From Acidithiobacillus sp. HP-2 (GTDB lineage Bacteria > Pseudomonadota > Gammaproteobacteria > Acidithiobacillales > Acidithiobacillaceae): a stretch of DNA of 64,000 nucleotides. The position numbers were made by a program, and so were the translations under genes. Location: assembly GCF_015100155.1 (NCBI RefSeq), contig NZ_JACKZA010000006.1, positions 62,001-126,000 on the forward strand, given 5' to 3'. A model generated the notes under the pieces. The model worked only from the letters and a program-made list of their open reading frames with translations, did no database searches and was not told where the DNA came from. This document shows, in pieces, positions 50,949 to 60,875 of the stretch; positions within the stretch are counted from its first letter, which is position 1, and the number at the start of each line of letters is the position of its first letter.

Positions 50949-53087
50949 ATGGCCTGGATTCGCTTACCCCGATTTCGTCGTGCCGTAAACGTATTCAACC
51001 CGAAACTGTTTGAAAGCTTGTCTCTGGCTGCCTTTCTGGCCTGGGTAGGCCTGGGTTCAGATGCTTTGTCCTCATCCGCCTACGGTCCTCCGGAAATTTA
51101 TTATGCCTTGAAGGGGCATGAATATCTGGCGGTTTTCCTGGCCATTGGTATTCCGGTTTCGGTGTTCATTATCTCGGCAGGTTATAAGCAGGTGATTGCC
51201 TTATTCCCGGATGGCGGTGGTGGTTATCATACGGCCTCAACGCTGCTCGGTCCGAAAGCGGGTCTGGTCAGCGGTTCAGCCCTGATTGTGGATTACGTTC
51301 TGACCGCAGCCATTTCCGTGGCCTCTGGTACCGAAACGTTGCTCAGCAGCCTGCCGTCCTATTGGTACAGTGAACGCATCCTGATTGATGTGGCTATTTT
51401 GCTGTTTCTGATTTTCATCAATTTGCGCGGCATGAAGGAGTCCATCAAGATTCTCTTGCCCATTTTTATGGCGTTTGTCGCTACCCATATCATCATGCTG
51501 GGTTTTGGTCTGGTCAGTCATGTCGGCGATTTTCCGAGTATCGCCCACAATACGGTGGCTGGAGCCGCGCGTGATAACCAGTTGTATGGCTGGATATTCA
51601 TTGCCGCACTGGTCATGCGTGCCTTCAGTCTGGGCGGTGGAACCTACACCGGTCTGGAGGCCGTGGCCAACGGGGTCCATATCATGCGCGAACCACGCAT
51701 CCAGACTGGTCAGCGGACCATGACCCTGCTGGCCACCTCCCTGTCACTGGTGGCCGGAAGCCTGATATTTCTCTATCTCATGTATCATGTGCATGAACAT
51801 CAGGGACAGACCCTCAATGCCGTACTTTACACGGCCATCACCAGCGACTGGACTATTGCCGGAATCCATTTTGGTCCTACAGCCACGGTAATTACTTTGG
51901 TCACGGAAGGATTGCTGCTGTATATTGCCGCCAATACCGGCATTATCACTGCCCCCATTGTCATGGCCAACATGGCGGTAGACCGCTGGCTTCCAGAACG
52001 CTTTTCCTATTTGTCGGACCGCTTTGTGTCGCGAAACGGCATTTTGCTGGTCGGTTTTGCAGCGGTGGCCATTTTGCTGGCGACCGGCGGGCATGTGAGT
52101 ATTCTGGTGGTGCTCTACAGTATCAACGTGTTTATCACCTTCACGCTGACCATGGCGGGGCTGAGTCGCCACTGGTTTGCCCAGCGGCATCATGAGCCGC
52201 GCTGGAAAGGCCACCTCACGATCAGTGTGCTCGGTTTCATGGTCACGGCATCCATTCTGGCCATCACCATTTTCGAAAAGTTTGATGCTGGTGGCTGGTT
52301 TACCCTGCTGGTGACATTGATTGTTGTTGTGCTCGGATACCTGATTTATCGGCACTACAAGAGCATCCGCAAAATTACCGCTGAGCTGGATGAGACCATG
52401 CTGGATGTGGTGCCGGAACATCTGGAGCCGGGTCCCAATCTGCCCCTGGACCCCCGGGGCGCGACGGCGGTCTTTTTTGTGAGCCGCTTTGATGGCCTGG
52501 GTTTGCATACCTTGCTGACGGCGCATCGTATGGTTGGTGGCTTCGTCAAAAATTACGTGTTTTTGCTGGCTGGCATTGTTGGACAGGGCGAGTTCAAGGG
52601 CATCAAGGCGCTCGAAGATCTGAAGGTTTATGTGGAAGCAGAAGCCAATCAGTATATGGCCTTCTGTCGTAATGAAGGGATGGCTGCCACCTGGTTTGCT
52701 ACCTACTCCACCGACCGCATTCTGGCTATGGAAGAACTGGCGGATGTGGCTATTCGCTACTTTCCGCAAAGTATCTTTTTTGCAGGACGGGTGATTGACA
52801 ACCGGAGCAAGGGCCCTTTCCATGGTCTCCTGCATGATGAAGTCAGCTTTATTGTCCAGGATCGACTCCAGCATGATGGTTTCAGCATGATGATTGTTCC
52901 GGTGCATGTGCATGGTATTCCCAGCCAGCCGCCGCGCATTGAGCTGCCTATTTCCATGTCGCCCGATATGGAGCTGGTCCAGCAGGAGGATGTGGATAAG
53001 GAAGGGAGTAAGGCAGCGGCTCAGGCACCCTCCGCAGCAAAAGCCGATCCGACCGTGGAGACCAGCCCGGATGTCCCACTCCGCTGA
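50949..53087 (+). CDS. KimA/YdaO-type APC permease, probable potassium importer
   Basis: A 712-residue permease with 12 membrane helices (residues about 25-480) and a soluble C-terminal domain. The signature VGLGSDALSSSAYGPPEIYYAL and FPDGGGGYHTASTLLGPKAGLVSGSALIVDYVLTAAISVASG match the KimA high-affinity K+/H+ symporter family. In an acidophile potassium uptake would help build the inside-positive potential that excludes protons. GAGGAGG precedes the ATG. An amino-acid transporter cannot be ruled out. The last 40 residues are low complexity (Ala/Pro/Ser). Confidence 0.75.
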   Translation: MAWIRLPRFRRAVNVFNPKLFESLSLAAFLAWVGLGSDALSSSAYGPPEIYYALKGHEYLAVFLAIGIPVSVFIISAGYKQVIALFPDGGGGYHTASTLLGPKAGLVSGSALIVDYVLTAAISVASGTETLLSSLPSYWYSERILIDVAILLFLIFINLRGMKESIKILLPIFMAFVATHIIMLGFGLVSHVGDFPSIAHNTVAGAARDNQLYGWIFIAALVMRAFSLGGGTYTGLEAVANGVHIMREPRIQTGQRTMTLLATSLSLVAGSLIFLYLMYHVHEHQGQTLNAVLYTAITSDWTIAGIHFGPTATVITLVTEGLLLYIAANTGIITAPIVMANMAVDRWLPERFSYLSDRFVSRNGILLVGFAAVAILLATGGHVSILVVLYSINVFITFTLTMAGLSRHWFAQRHHEPRWKGHLTISVLGFMVTASILAITIFEKFDAGGWFTLLVTLIVVVLGYLIYRHYKSIRKITAELDETMLDVVPEHLEPGPNLPLDPRGATAVFFVSRFDGLGLHTLLTAHRMVGGFVKNYVFLLAGIVGQGEFKGIKALEDLKVYVEAEANQYMAFCRNEGMAATWFATYSTDRILAMEELADVAIRYFPQSIFFAGRVIDNRSKGPFHGLLHDEVSFIVQDRLQHDGFSMMIVPVHVHGIPSQPPRIELPISMSPDMELVQQEDVDKEGSKAAAQAPSAAKADPTVETSPDVPLR

Positions 53088-54111
53088 ACCGCGATTGCTC
53101 ATGCGTGGTCCCCTGATGGTCGATATTGCTGGTCTTTGGCCAACACCCGAAGAGTTTGAGCGGCTCCGCCAGCCGGCGGTGGGTGGCGTCATCCTGTTCG
53201 CCCGTAACTGTGAAGATGCGCAACAGGTTCAGGCGCTTTGCCAGGAAATTCATGCGCTGCGCAGTCCCCCACTCCTGATTGGAATCGATCAGGAAGGTGG
53301 TCGGGTACAACGTCTCAAAAAGGGCGTGACACGCTTTCCACCCATGGCCAGGCTGGGTCAAAAGGCCGAAGCTCTGGGTCTGGAGGCGGCTCAATCCCTG
53401 GCTTATGACTGGGGGCGTCTGCTGGCCACTGAATTGCGGGAAATTGGCGTAGATTTCAGCTTCACGCCCTGTGTAGATTTGGATCGCGGTATTTCCCGGG
53501 TGATTGGTGATCGCGCCATTCACCGTAATCCGGATTGGGTAGGTGCCATTGCGGCGCGTCTTTGGCAGGGGATGTCTGATTCCGGTCTGCAGGGAGTGGC
53601 CAAACATTTTCCTGGCCATGGTGCTGTGGCAGCCGATTCGCATCTGGCTTTGCCTCGCGATGATCGACCACTTGTCGCCATTGAGGAAGACTTGCAGCCT
53701 TTCCGCTCTATGATTCAGGCAGCCATTCCAGCGATCATGCCGGCCCATTGTCTGTATCCGCAAATAGACCCCGAGCAGCCCGCCGGATTTTCATCGCGTT
53801 GGCTCACAGGCGTATTGCGCGGATCAATGGGTTTTACAGGCGTTATTGTCAGTGATGATTTGAGCATGGTGGGTGCCCATGCGGCGGGAGACATGTCTGC
53901 AAGGGTGGATGCGGCACAGGCTGCGGGTGCGGATCTGCTCCTGGTTTGCAATGATCCTGATGGTGCCCATGCAGCCATTGAGCACCTGCAAAATCAGGGA
54001 ATGCAGACCGGGACCAACACGCTTGCCGCTCTTGCTGGAGACGCCGGAATTCCCCTGTCGGCCCCTGAGCGCGCCCGCTGTATGCGCGAAATCACCGAAT
54101 TATCCTGTTAA
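53071..54111 (+). CDS. nagZ: Beta-N-acetylhexosaminidase, NagZ type
   Basis: A 346-residue GH3 enzyme recycling peptidoglycan by removing N-acetylglucosamine. Visible: GVILFARNCEDAQQVQAL, IGIDQEGGRVQRL, GVAKHFPGHGAVAADSHLALP (His of the catalytic loop), and GFTGVIVSDDLSMVGAH with the nucleophile Asp. It overlaps the end of the permease gene by 17 bp. GGAG before ATG 53071; an in-frame ATG at 53101 is an alternative. Confidence 0.9.
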   Translation: MSHSAEPRLLMRGPLMVDIAGLWPTPEEFERLRQPAVGGVILFARNCEDAQQVQALCQEIHALRSPPLLIGIDQEGGRVQRLKKGVTRFPPMARLGQKAEALGLEAAQSLAYDWGRLLATELREIGVDFSFTPCVDLDRGISRVIGDRAIHRNPDWVGAIAARLWQGMSDSGLQGVAKHFPGHGAVAADSHLALPRDDRPLVAIEEDLQPFRSMIQAAIPAIMPAHCLYPQIDPEQPAGFSSRWLTGVLRGSMGFTGVIVSDDLSMVGAHAAGDMSARVDAAQAAGADLLLVCNDPDGAHAAIEHLQNQGMQTGTNTLAALAGDAGIPLSAPERARCMREITELSC

Positions 54112-54218
54112 GCTCTTGTTTTTCCCGCGTCGCGTATTAGAATACGCCCTCACCATTTTTTACTCCTTGTTCGGGCGATGGGCGTCCGGACTCCGCAGTG
54201 AACCATAAGGAGCAACGT

Positions 54219-54626
54219 TTGCGTCATTATGAAATCGTGTTTCTGGTCCATCCTGATCAGAGTGAACAAGTCCCCCAGATGATTGAACGCTATCGCGGCA
54301 TGATCGAAGGCGATGGCGGTCGTTTCCATCGCCTGGAGGATTGGGGTCGTCGGCAACTGGCTTATCCTATCAAAAAGGCTCATAAGGCTCATTATGTGTT
54401 GATGAATGTGGAATGCAGCGGTGCTGCCCTGGCTGAAGTGGAAGATGCTTTCCGCTTTAATGATGCGGTACTGCGGCATCTGATTCTGGCGCGTAAAGAA
54501 GCAGTGACTGAAGCGTCTTTTCTGGCCCGAGACGAAAATGATCGTCGTGAACGCGTCGAAACCGACAACGAACAAGGCGAAAGCGAATCCATTCACAGTG
54601 ATAATGAAGCCGTTGCTACGGCCTGA
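54219..54626 (+). CDS. rpsF: Ribosomal protein S6
   Basis: A 135-residue small-subunit protein beginning [21 protein letters not shown] 54219 is taken as start because AAGGAG lies six bases upstream and because the family starts exactly at this Met-Arg-His-Tyr-Glu; the GTG at 54198 would place that Shine-Dalgarno inside the gene. The acidic tail ([17 protein letters not shown]) is an extension typical of S6. First gene of the S6-S18-DUF2232-L9-DnaB block. Confidence 0.95.
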   Translation: MRHYEIVFLVHPDQSEQVPQMIERYRGMIEGDGGRFHRLEDWGRRQLAYPIKKAHKAHYVLMNVECSGAALAEVEDAFRFNDAVLRHLILARKEAVTEASFLARDENDRRERVETDNEQGESESIHSDNEAVATA

Positions 54627-54643
54627 TTCAAGGAGCAGACAAG

Positions 54644-54916
54644 ATGGCATTTAATCGGGATAGAGATCGTGACGGTGACGGTGATAAACGTGGCGGTGGA
54701 AATTTTACCCGGCGTCGCAAGTTCTGTCGTTTCAAGGCAGAAGGCGTCAAGGAAATTGACTACAAGGATCTGAAAACCTTGCAGGCCTATGTTGGCGAGA
54801 CCGGTAAAATTGTCCCCAGCCGGATCACGGGCACCAGTAATTTGTATCAGCGGCAGTTGACCACAGCCATCAAGCGCGCGCGCTTTCTGGCCCTGTTACC
54901 ATACGTCGTGCGTTAA
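54644..54916 (+). CDS. rpsR: Ribosomal protein S18
   Basis: A 90-residue protein; the core [61 protein letters not shown] is canonical. The N-terminus has an Asp/Arg/Gly-rich extension ([16 protein letters not shown]) of 15 residues. AAGGAG upstream. Binds S6 at the platform of the 30S subunit. Confidence 0.97.
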   Translation: MAFNRDRDRDGDGDKRGGGNFTRRRKFCRFKAEGVKEIDYKDLKTLQAYVGETGKIVPSRITGTSNLYQRQLTTAIKRARFLALLPYVVR

Positions 54917-54931
54917 GGCGCTGACGGAGCA

Positions 54932-55849
54932 GTGACGGCGCAGCCACAGGGTGGAGTTCTGCGCTGGTTTCTCAGCGGACGCTGGCAAGCCGGTTTAAGT
55001 ATTGCTGTCCTGTTCAGTCTGGCCGGGTTGGTACCCTTTCTGGCTGCGCCCCTCTTCTTGAACTGTGTGGCTTTGGTGGCTCTGGTCACTTTACAGGCAG
55101 GACGCAAGGAAAGTCTGGAAGTGCTGGTCATCGCCGGTATCGCCAGTATGCTCTTTACCTTTAACCCCTGGTTTGGGGTGCTATTTGCACTGGTGGCCTG
55201 GTTACCGGGGCGACTGTTGGGTGAGGGGTTGCATTGGGATACGCAGTGGAGTGGCGTGGTCTGGGTGCTGATTGGCTTGTCTTTGCTGATTTTGGTGCTG
55301 ATGTTGTGGGTAGTCCCACTGGGGGCCGGGCCAGATTTTTGGCAGACCCAGATGACACAGACGCTGAAACCCCTGGCCAAGGAGATCAGCAAGGTGCAGA
55401 TGGCGGCAGTTTTGCATATGGCACCCTTGTTGCCGGGCATCATGGCAGCGGGTTTGGTTTTGCTATGGACCCTTGCGGCATTGCTGGCCAGTCGTTGGTA
55501 CGAGCGTTATCAAGGTCTGGATCGACCGCAACGCTTTTACGGCAGCCTGGAATTGCCGGGCGTGCTGATCTGGCTGGTGGTGGCAACTCTGCTGGGCATT
55601 AGTCTGCTCCACGGTGCATCGGCCTGGCCATTGCAAAATCTGGCGCTGCTGGTCGGGACCTGGTATCTCCTGCAGGGCTTGAGCTTTGTGCATTTGTGGT
55701 TTGCTGCCAAAGGCTGGCCCACCATGGCCCTGGTAGGACTGTATATTGCCCTGATTTTGTTGTCACAGTTGCTGCTGGTACTGAGTGTGCTGGGAATTCT
55801 GGACAGGGTGTTTCACCTGCGGCAAAGACTATTGAGACCACGTTCCTGA
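54932..55849 (+). CDS. DUF2232 membrane protein
   Basis: A 305-residue protein with eight or so membrane helices, in the position between rpsR and rplI where DUF2232 (YybS-like) proteins are commonly found. Function not established. GTG start at 54932. Confidence 0.8.
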   Translation: MTAQPQGGVLRWFLSGRWQAGLSIAVLFSLAGLVPFLAAPLFLNCVALVALVTLQAGRKESLEVLVIAGIASMLFTFNPWFGVLFALVAWLPGRLLGEGLHWDTQWSGVVWVLIGLSLLILVLMLWVVPLGAGPDFWQTQMTQTLKPLAKEISKVQMAAVLHMAPLLPGIMAAGLVLLWTLAALLASRWYERYQGLDRPQRFYGSLELPGVLIWLVVATLLGISLLHGASAWPLQNLALLVGTWYLLQGLSFVHLWFAAKGWPTMALVGLYIALILLSQLLLVLSVLGILDRVFHLRQRLLRPRS

Positions 55850-55885
55850 GGAACGTTTTGCAAGAATTTTTGGGAGGAATTGAAC

Positions 55886-56332
55886 ATGAAAGTGATTTTG
55901 CTGGAACGTATTAACAAGCTGGGTCGCCTGGGTGATGTTGTCGAAGTCAAACCCGGTTATGGACGTAACTTTTTGGTGCCTCAGGGCAAGGCCGTAGTTG
56001 CCAACCAACGGAATCTGGAAGAATTTGCCGAGCGCAAGGCGGCTTTGGAGCAGGTTGAAATGGAACGCCTGCAGGCCGCCCAGCAGCGTGCAGCCGCTCT
56101 GGCTGATGCCGTCGTGAAAATTGCCCTGCAGGCGGGTGAGGACGGCCGTCTGTTCGGTTCTGTGGGTTTGCACGATATCAGTGCTGCTCTCAAGTCACAG
56201 GGCCATGAAGTGGCGCATACCGAAATTCGTCTGGTAGATGGCCCCATCAAGCGGATTGGTGAATTCCCCGCCCGTATCCATCTGCACCCTGAAGTCGAGC
56301 TCGATGTCATGGTTTTTGTCGAGCGGGCCTGA
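55886..56332 (+). CDS. rplI: Ribosomal protein L9
   Basis: A 148-residue protein: MKVILLERINKLGRLGDVVEVKPGYGRNFLVPQGKA, long connecting helix, C-terminal domain (GRLFGSVGLHDISAALKSQG). GGGAGG nine bases before ATG 55886; a TTG two codons earlier is not needed. Confidence 0.97.
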   Translation: MKVILLERINKLGRLGDVVEVKPGYGRNFLVPQGKAVVANQRNLEEFAERKAALEQVEMERLQAAQQRAAALADAVVKIALQAGEDGRLFGSVGLHDISAALKSQGHEVAHTEIRLVDGPIKRIGEFPARIHLHPEVELDVMVFVERA

Positions 56333-56357
56333 TCACCGGGCACGCTGAGACGCGACC

Positions 56358-57731
56358 TTGTACGAAGAGGATGACTACGGCGGCGGGGTGAAAGCTCCGC
56401 CGCATTCCATTGAGGCCGAGCAATCGGTTATCGGTGCGTTACTGATTGATCCTGAATCTGCGGATCAGGTCATGGAAGCGGTCGCCGCAGAAGATTTTTA
56501 TGAGCGCCGGCATCGGCTGATATTTCAGACGATCAGCAACATGCTTAACGCCGGTCGCGTCGTGGATGCGGTCACGGTGTCAGAAACCCTGCAGGATCAT
56601 GAGCATCTCGCTGATGCCGGCGGTGTGCAGTATTTGCTCCTGCTGGCCAATGAAACGCCCTCTGCGGCCAATGTGCTGGCTTATGCCCACATTGTGCGTG
56701 AGCGGGCCACCCTGCGCCAACTGATTAGGGTAGGCCGGGAAATCGCCGAGTTGGCTTACCGGCCTGACGGGCGCGAAGCGCGGATGCTTCTGGATGAAGC
56801 CGAAAGCCGGGTTTTCCAACTGGCAGAAGGACAGCAGCGGTCAGGCAAAGCTTTTAAACAGTTGAATGAAGTCTTGCCCGCCGTGATTGATCGTATTGAG
56901 GCAGTCGCCCGTGACAAAAAAGGGGTTACTGGTCTGGCTACGGGCTTTGCTGACCTGGATGAAAAAACTTCGGGTTTGCATCCGGGTCAACTGGTGATTG
57001 TGGCAGGTCGTCCCAGTATGGGAAAAACATCCTTTGCCATGAATGTGGCCGAGCACGTCGCCTGCGTTGAAGGCAAAAATGTGCTGGTGTTCAGCATGGA
57101 AATGCCTACAGACGAAATTGTTTTGCGGGCCTTGTCATCACGGGGTCGGGTCGATCAGCACCGTCTGCGTAACGGTACCCTGGGAAATGACGATTGGCCA
57201 AGACTGGCCCATGCCATTGGCGAATTGGGCACCGCCCCACTTTTTGCCGATGATTCTGCGGCCTTGTCTCCTGCCGACCTGCGCTCCCGGGCACGCCGTC
57301 TGAAGCGCGAGCAGGGCCTGGATTTGATTGTGGTCGATTATCTGCAGCTCATGCAGGTTCCGGGTAGAGGCGATAACCGGGTAGCCGAAATTTCCGAAAT
57401 CAGTCGTTCATTGAAAGCCCTTGCCAAGGAGTTGTCCATTCCTGTAATCGCCTTGTCCCAGCTCAATCGCAGTCTGGAAAACCGTACTGAAAAGCGTCCA
57501 CAAATGTCGGACCTGCGCGAGTCCGGGGCCATCGAACAGGACGCCGATCTGATCCTGTTTTTGTATCGGGACGAGGTGTACAACAAGGATAATGAAGAGG
57601 TAAAAGGCATTGCCGAAGTCATTATCGGCAAGCAGCGCAATGGTCCCATCGGAACCGTGCGGATGAGCTTTTTCGGCGAATATACCCGCTTCGAAAATTA
57701 TGCGCCAACGGGTGGCGAATACAGTCATTGA
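56358..57731 (+). CDS. dnaB: Replicative DNA helicase
   Basis: A 457-residue hexameric helicase. N-terminal collar (PPHSIEAEQSVIGALLIDPESADQVME), linker, RecA-like motor with Walker A AGRPSMGKTSFAMN and Walker B LIVVDYLQLM, and ESGAIEQDADLILFLYR. TTG at 56358 opens the frame; no ATG is in frame nearby, and the ribosome-binding site is poor, so the start is not certain. Follows rplI as usual. Confidence 0.95.
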   Translation: MYEEDDYGGGVKAPPHSIEAEQSVIGALLIDPESADQVMEAVAAEDFYERRHRLIFQTISNMLNAGRVVDAVTVSETLQDHEHLADAGGVQYLLLLANETPSAANVLAYAHIVRERATLRQLIRVGREIAELAYRPDGREARMLLDEAESRVFQLAEGQQRSGKAFKQLNEVLPAVIDRIEAVARDKKGVTGLATGFADLDEKTSGLHPGQLVIVAGRPSMGKTSFAMNVAEHVACVEGKNVLVFSMEMPTDEIVLRALSSRGRVDQHRLRNGTLGNDDWPRLAHAIGELGTAPLFADDSAALSPADLRSRARRLKREQGLDLIVVDYLQLMQVPGRGDNRVAEISEISRSLKALAKELSIPVIALSQLNRSLENRTEKRPQMSDLRESGAIEQDADLILFLYRDEVYNKDNEEVKGIAEVIIGKQRNGPIGTVRMSFFGEYTRFENYAPTGGEYSH

Positions 57732-57839
57732 GTTTTTCCGGTTGCGCGCCCAGCCGTAACCGTGAGCGCCACAGCCGCTGCAATGTCTCTCTCTACCCTT
57801 TGTTTTCAGATTTAACGGCGCTTGGATTATCATAGCCCC

Positions 57840-58934
57840 ATGACCCGCCCTGTATTTGCCGAAATTTCCCCTTCAGCCTTGTGCCACAACCTCCAGGTGG
57901 CTCGTAATCATGCGCCTCAGGCCAGAATCATGGCGGCGGTCAAGGCCAATGCCTATGGTCATGATGTGCGTGTTTGTGCTCCGGTTCTGGCATCAGCCGG
58001 TGTGGATGCTTTTGCCGTGGCCTCTCTGGAAGAAGCCGAAACGCTGCACGTTCTGGCATTGAACAAACCCATTTGTCTGTTGGGCGGTCCTTTTACAGCG
58101 GAAGAAGTACTGCTCGCCACCGAACGTGCTTACTGGCTGGTCATTCATGAAGATCGCCAACTGGCCTGGCTCGAAAGCCTGGTCCCGCATTGCGCTCTGC
58201 AAATTTTCATCAAGGTGGATACGGGCATGCACCGTCTGGGCTTTTCCCCGGAGCGATTACGTGAAGTTTTCGCAAAACTGCAGCCCTATCCACACTGGCA
58301 GGTGCTGGGCCTGATGAGTCATCTGGCGCGTGCTGATTACCCGCAAGATCCATTCAATGATCAACAGATAGCGGTATTTGAGCGCATGGTCAAAGCGTAT
58401 TCAGGTTACACGCTGGGCCAGCATAGTCTGGCCAACTCCGGGGCTGTTCTGAGTCTGCCTTCGGCCCAACAATATTGGGTGCGCCCGGGTTTGATGATGT
58501 ACGGATTATCGCCCTTCACCGGTAAAAATGGTGTGGATGTGGGCCTGCAACCGGTGCTTTCCTGGCAAAGTGAAATCGTCGCGACGCGCCATCTTCAGGC
58601 CGGCGACTGGCTGGGTTATGGTGCCACCTGGCAGGCAGCAGAAGCCTGTCGGGTGGGAGTTGTCGCAGCAGGTTATGGCGATGGTTATCCGCGTCAGCTG
58701 GGATCAGGTGCTGCCATCAGGGTGGCCGGTCAGGAAACCCGTACTCTGGCGCGGGTCAGTATGGATATGCTTTTTGTAGATATTACCCATATTCAGGCAG
58801 ATATTGGCAGCAAGGTGACGCTGATGGGTGGCGAAGGACCTACTCTGGAAACGCTCGCTCAGCAGCTGGATACCATCCCTTATGAAATGAGTTGCCGCAT
58901 CCAGATGCGCGTTCCCAGGAGGCTGCGGGCATGA
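57840..58934 (+). CDS. alr: Alanine racemase
   Basis: A 364-residue PLP enzyme giving D-alanine for the cell wall. PLP Lys35 in [11 protein letters not shown]; catalytic Tyr in [21 protein letters not shown] near the C-terminus. ATG 57840 is the first in the conserved frame; a TTG at 57822 is also possible. Overlaps radA as ATGA. Confidence 0.93.
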   Translation: MTRPVFAEISPSALCHNLQVARNHAPQARIMAAVKANAYGHDVRVCAPVLASAGVDAFAVASLEEAETLHVLALNKPICLLGGPFTAEEVLLATERAYWLVIHEDRQLAWLESLVPHCALQIFIKVDTGMHRLGFSPERLREVFAKLQPYPHWQVLGLMSHLARADYPQDPFNDQQIAVFERMVKAYSGYTLGQHSLANSGAVLSLPSAQQYWVRPGLMMYGLSPFTGKNGVDVGLQPVLSWQSEIVATRHLQAGDWLGYGATWQAAEACRVGVVAAGYGDGYPRQLGSGAAIRVAGQETRTLARVSMDMLFVDITHIQADIGSKVTLMGGEGPTLETLAQQLDTIPYEMSCRIQMRVPRRLRA

Positions 58935-60289
58935 GTCGCGATAAAAATGTATTCGTGTGCCAGGATTGCGGGAGCAGCAGCAGCAAATGGCTGGGCCGCT
59001 GTCCGGATTGCGGGGCCTGGAACAGCTTTGTGGAACAGCGTGTCGAAAAAAGCAGTGCGCGATCGCAGACCGCTTTTGCCAATGCGAGCCCGCCCCAGTT
59101 TCTCCATGCGGTACCTTTGGAAGATGCTGGCCGAAGAACGACCGGATTGTCAGAGCTGGATCGGGTACTGGGAGGTGGGCAAGTCCCCGGTGCGGCTATT
59201 TTGCTGGGGGGGGAACCCGGAATCGGCAAATCGACCCTGCTTCTCCAGACGGCCCATCATCTCAGTCTGAGTAGCAAGGTGCTCTATGTGACGGGAGAAG
59301 AATCGGCGGCTCAGGTGGCCATGCGCGCCCAGCGTTTGAGCCTCGGGAAAAGTCCGGTGCGGGTTTTGGCTGAAAACCATCTGGAAGCCATCGAAGCACT
59401 ACTGCAGGCTGAAAAACCCGATTTGTTGCTGATTGATTCCATACAGACCGTGTATACCGATAGCCTGCAGTCGGCACCCGGATCTGTAGCCCAGGTGCGT
59501 GAATGTGCCGCCCGTCTGGTGCGTTTTGCCAAGGCCAGTGCAACCACCGTCTGGCTGGTTGGGCATGTGACCAAGGAAGGTGCTATTGCCGGTCCGCGTG
59601 TTCTCGAACACATGGTCGATACGGTGCTGTACTTTGAGGGAGAAGCTGGCAGCCCCTACCGGATTGTGCGCACCATCAAAAATCGTTTTGGTGCAGCCAA
59701 TGAGTTGGGCGTATTCCAGATGCAGGAAGCCGGATTGAGTGAGGTGGCCAATCCCTCGCAGCTGTTTCTCTCCCAGCATGAAAAACCGGTACCCGGCAGT
59801 GTGGTGCTGGCAACGCAGGAGGGTACACGGCCGCTGCTCGTCGAGGTGCAGGCACTGGTGACCCCCAGCCCATTGGCTAATCCCCGCCGCGTCGCCATTG
59901 GCTTGGATCCCAATCGCCTGTCTTTGTTGCTGGCTATATTGCATCGGCATGGGGACAGCATGTTTTTTGATCAGGACGTATTTGTGAATATTGCTGGGGG
60001 AATTCGGGTCAATGAACCCGCCGCCGATCTGGCTGTGGCATTGGCCTTGTTAAGTAGTTTTCGCAACAAGGCCATGACGGGAAGACGGGTAGTGTTTGGA
60101 GAACTGGGTCTGGCGGGAGAGGTGCGACCCGTTGCCGATGCCCAGGGGCGTATTCGCGAAGCGGTCAAGCTGGGCTTTAAAGGCGCGATCACTCCGCGTG
60201 GAGATCAGCTGCAGGCTCCCGGCACGTTCCAAATCACTTCGGTACTGCGCCTGGGTGATGCCATGGATGATGCCTTTTCGGGATCTTAG
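58931..60289 (+). CDS. radA: DNA repair protein RadA
   Basis: A 452-residue RecA-related branch-migration helicase. Zinc finger CQDCG...CPDCG at residues 10-30, Walker [15 protein letters not shown], the RadA signature KNRFGAANE, and a C-terminal Lon-like domain ([36 protein letters not shown]). GGAGG before the ATG at 58931, which overlaps the alr stop. Confidence 0.95.
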   Translation: MSRDKNVFVCQDCGSSSSKWLGRCPDCGAWNSFVEQRVEKSSARSQTAFANASPPQFLHAVPLEDAGRRTTGLSELDRVLGGGQVPGAAILLGGEPGIGKSTLLLQTAHHLSLSSKVLYVTGEESAAQVAMRAQRLSLGKSPVRVLAENHLEAIEALLQAEKPDLLLIDSIQTVYTDSLQSAPGSVAQVRECAARLVRFAKASATTVWLVGHVTKEGAIAGPRVLEHMVDTVLYFEGEAGSPYRIVRTIKNRFGAANELGVFQMQEAGLSEVANPSQLFLSQHEKPVPGSVVLATQEGTRPLLVEVQALVTPSPLANPRRVAIGLDPNRLSLLLAILHRHGDSMFFDQDVFVNIAGGIRVNEPAADLAVALALLSSFRNKAMTGRRVVFGELGLAGEVRPVADAQGRIREAVKLGFKGAITPRGDQLQAPGTFQITSVLRLGDAMDDAFSGS

Positions 60290-60349
60290 AGAGATTTTCC
60301 CCAACGGGTTTTCATGGCTTGCAAAATCTTCAAGGAGTCGTTACGGTAG

Positions 60350-60363
60350 CGACTGTACAGTCG
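60350..60363. promoter_or_regulatory. Perfect 14-bp palindrome upstream of the DUF4168 gene
   Basis: CGACTGTACAGTCG lies 66 bp before the DUF4168 ATG and just upstream of TTGTCA (60369-60374), a possible -35. It is too short between CTGT and ACAG to be a LexA box. Likely a dimeric regulator site. Confidence 0.45.
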
Positions 60364-60428
60364 TCAATTTGTCACGTAATTTACTGATATATGTGGTTTA
60401 TTTTTGCTTTCACAAGAGGAGAAACACC

Positions 60429-60788
60429 ATGCAGAAATCGTTGGGTCATTCTGTTAAATTCGGACTTGTCGTGTTGGCGCTGGGAGGATTGGGACTAGTC
60501 AGCAATGTGGCTTTTGCCAGTGATGCCATGGCCGCAAGCCCGGCTCAGATTAAGGATTTTGCCCATGCTGTTGAGCAGATCAAACCCCTGAACGCGCAGG
60601 CTCATGCTGAAATCAGTCAGAAAGGCGTGAGTAAAGCCAAGCAGGACGCGGTCAAAAAATCCTATGTGGAAAAGTTGGACAAAGTGCTGGCGACCAACCA
60701 TCTGAGCGCTGAACAATATTCCAGCATGCTCAAGCAAACCCAGACTGACCCAGCCTTTCTCAAACAGGTTGAAGCGGCGATGCACTAA
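60429..60788 (+). CDS. Exported DUF4168 protein
   Basis: A 119-residue protein with a signal peptide (about residues 1-30, ending AFA). The mature part is DUF4168-like: IKDFAHAVEQIKPLNAQAHAEISQKG, then LATNHLSAEQYSSMLKQTQTDPAFLKQVEAAM. Helical, periplasmic, function unknown. GAGGAG upstream of ATG 60429. Confidence 0.75.
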   Translation: MQKSLGHSVKFGLVVLALGGLGLVSNVAFASDAMAASPAQIKDFAHAVEQIKPLNAQAHAEISQKGVSKAKQDAVKKSYVEKLDKVLATNHLSAEQYSSMLKQTQTDPAFLKQVEAAMH

Positions 60789-60875
60789 AATCCAGATTGG
60801 TGCTGCAAAGCCTTCAGGCCAACTGTCGTTTTCAGGGTTATTTATGTGATAATAGGGGCATAGGAGGCCTGCCTT

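Noticed and set aside
60350-60363. LexA box
   Set aside because: LexA needs CTGT and ACAG separated by about eight bases; here they are adjacent.
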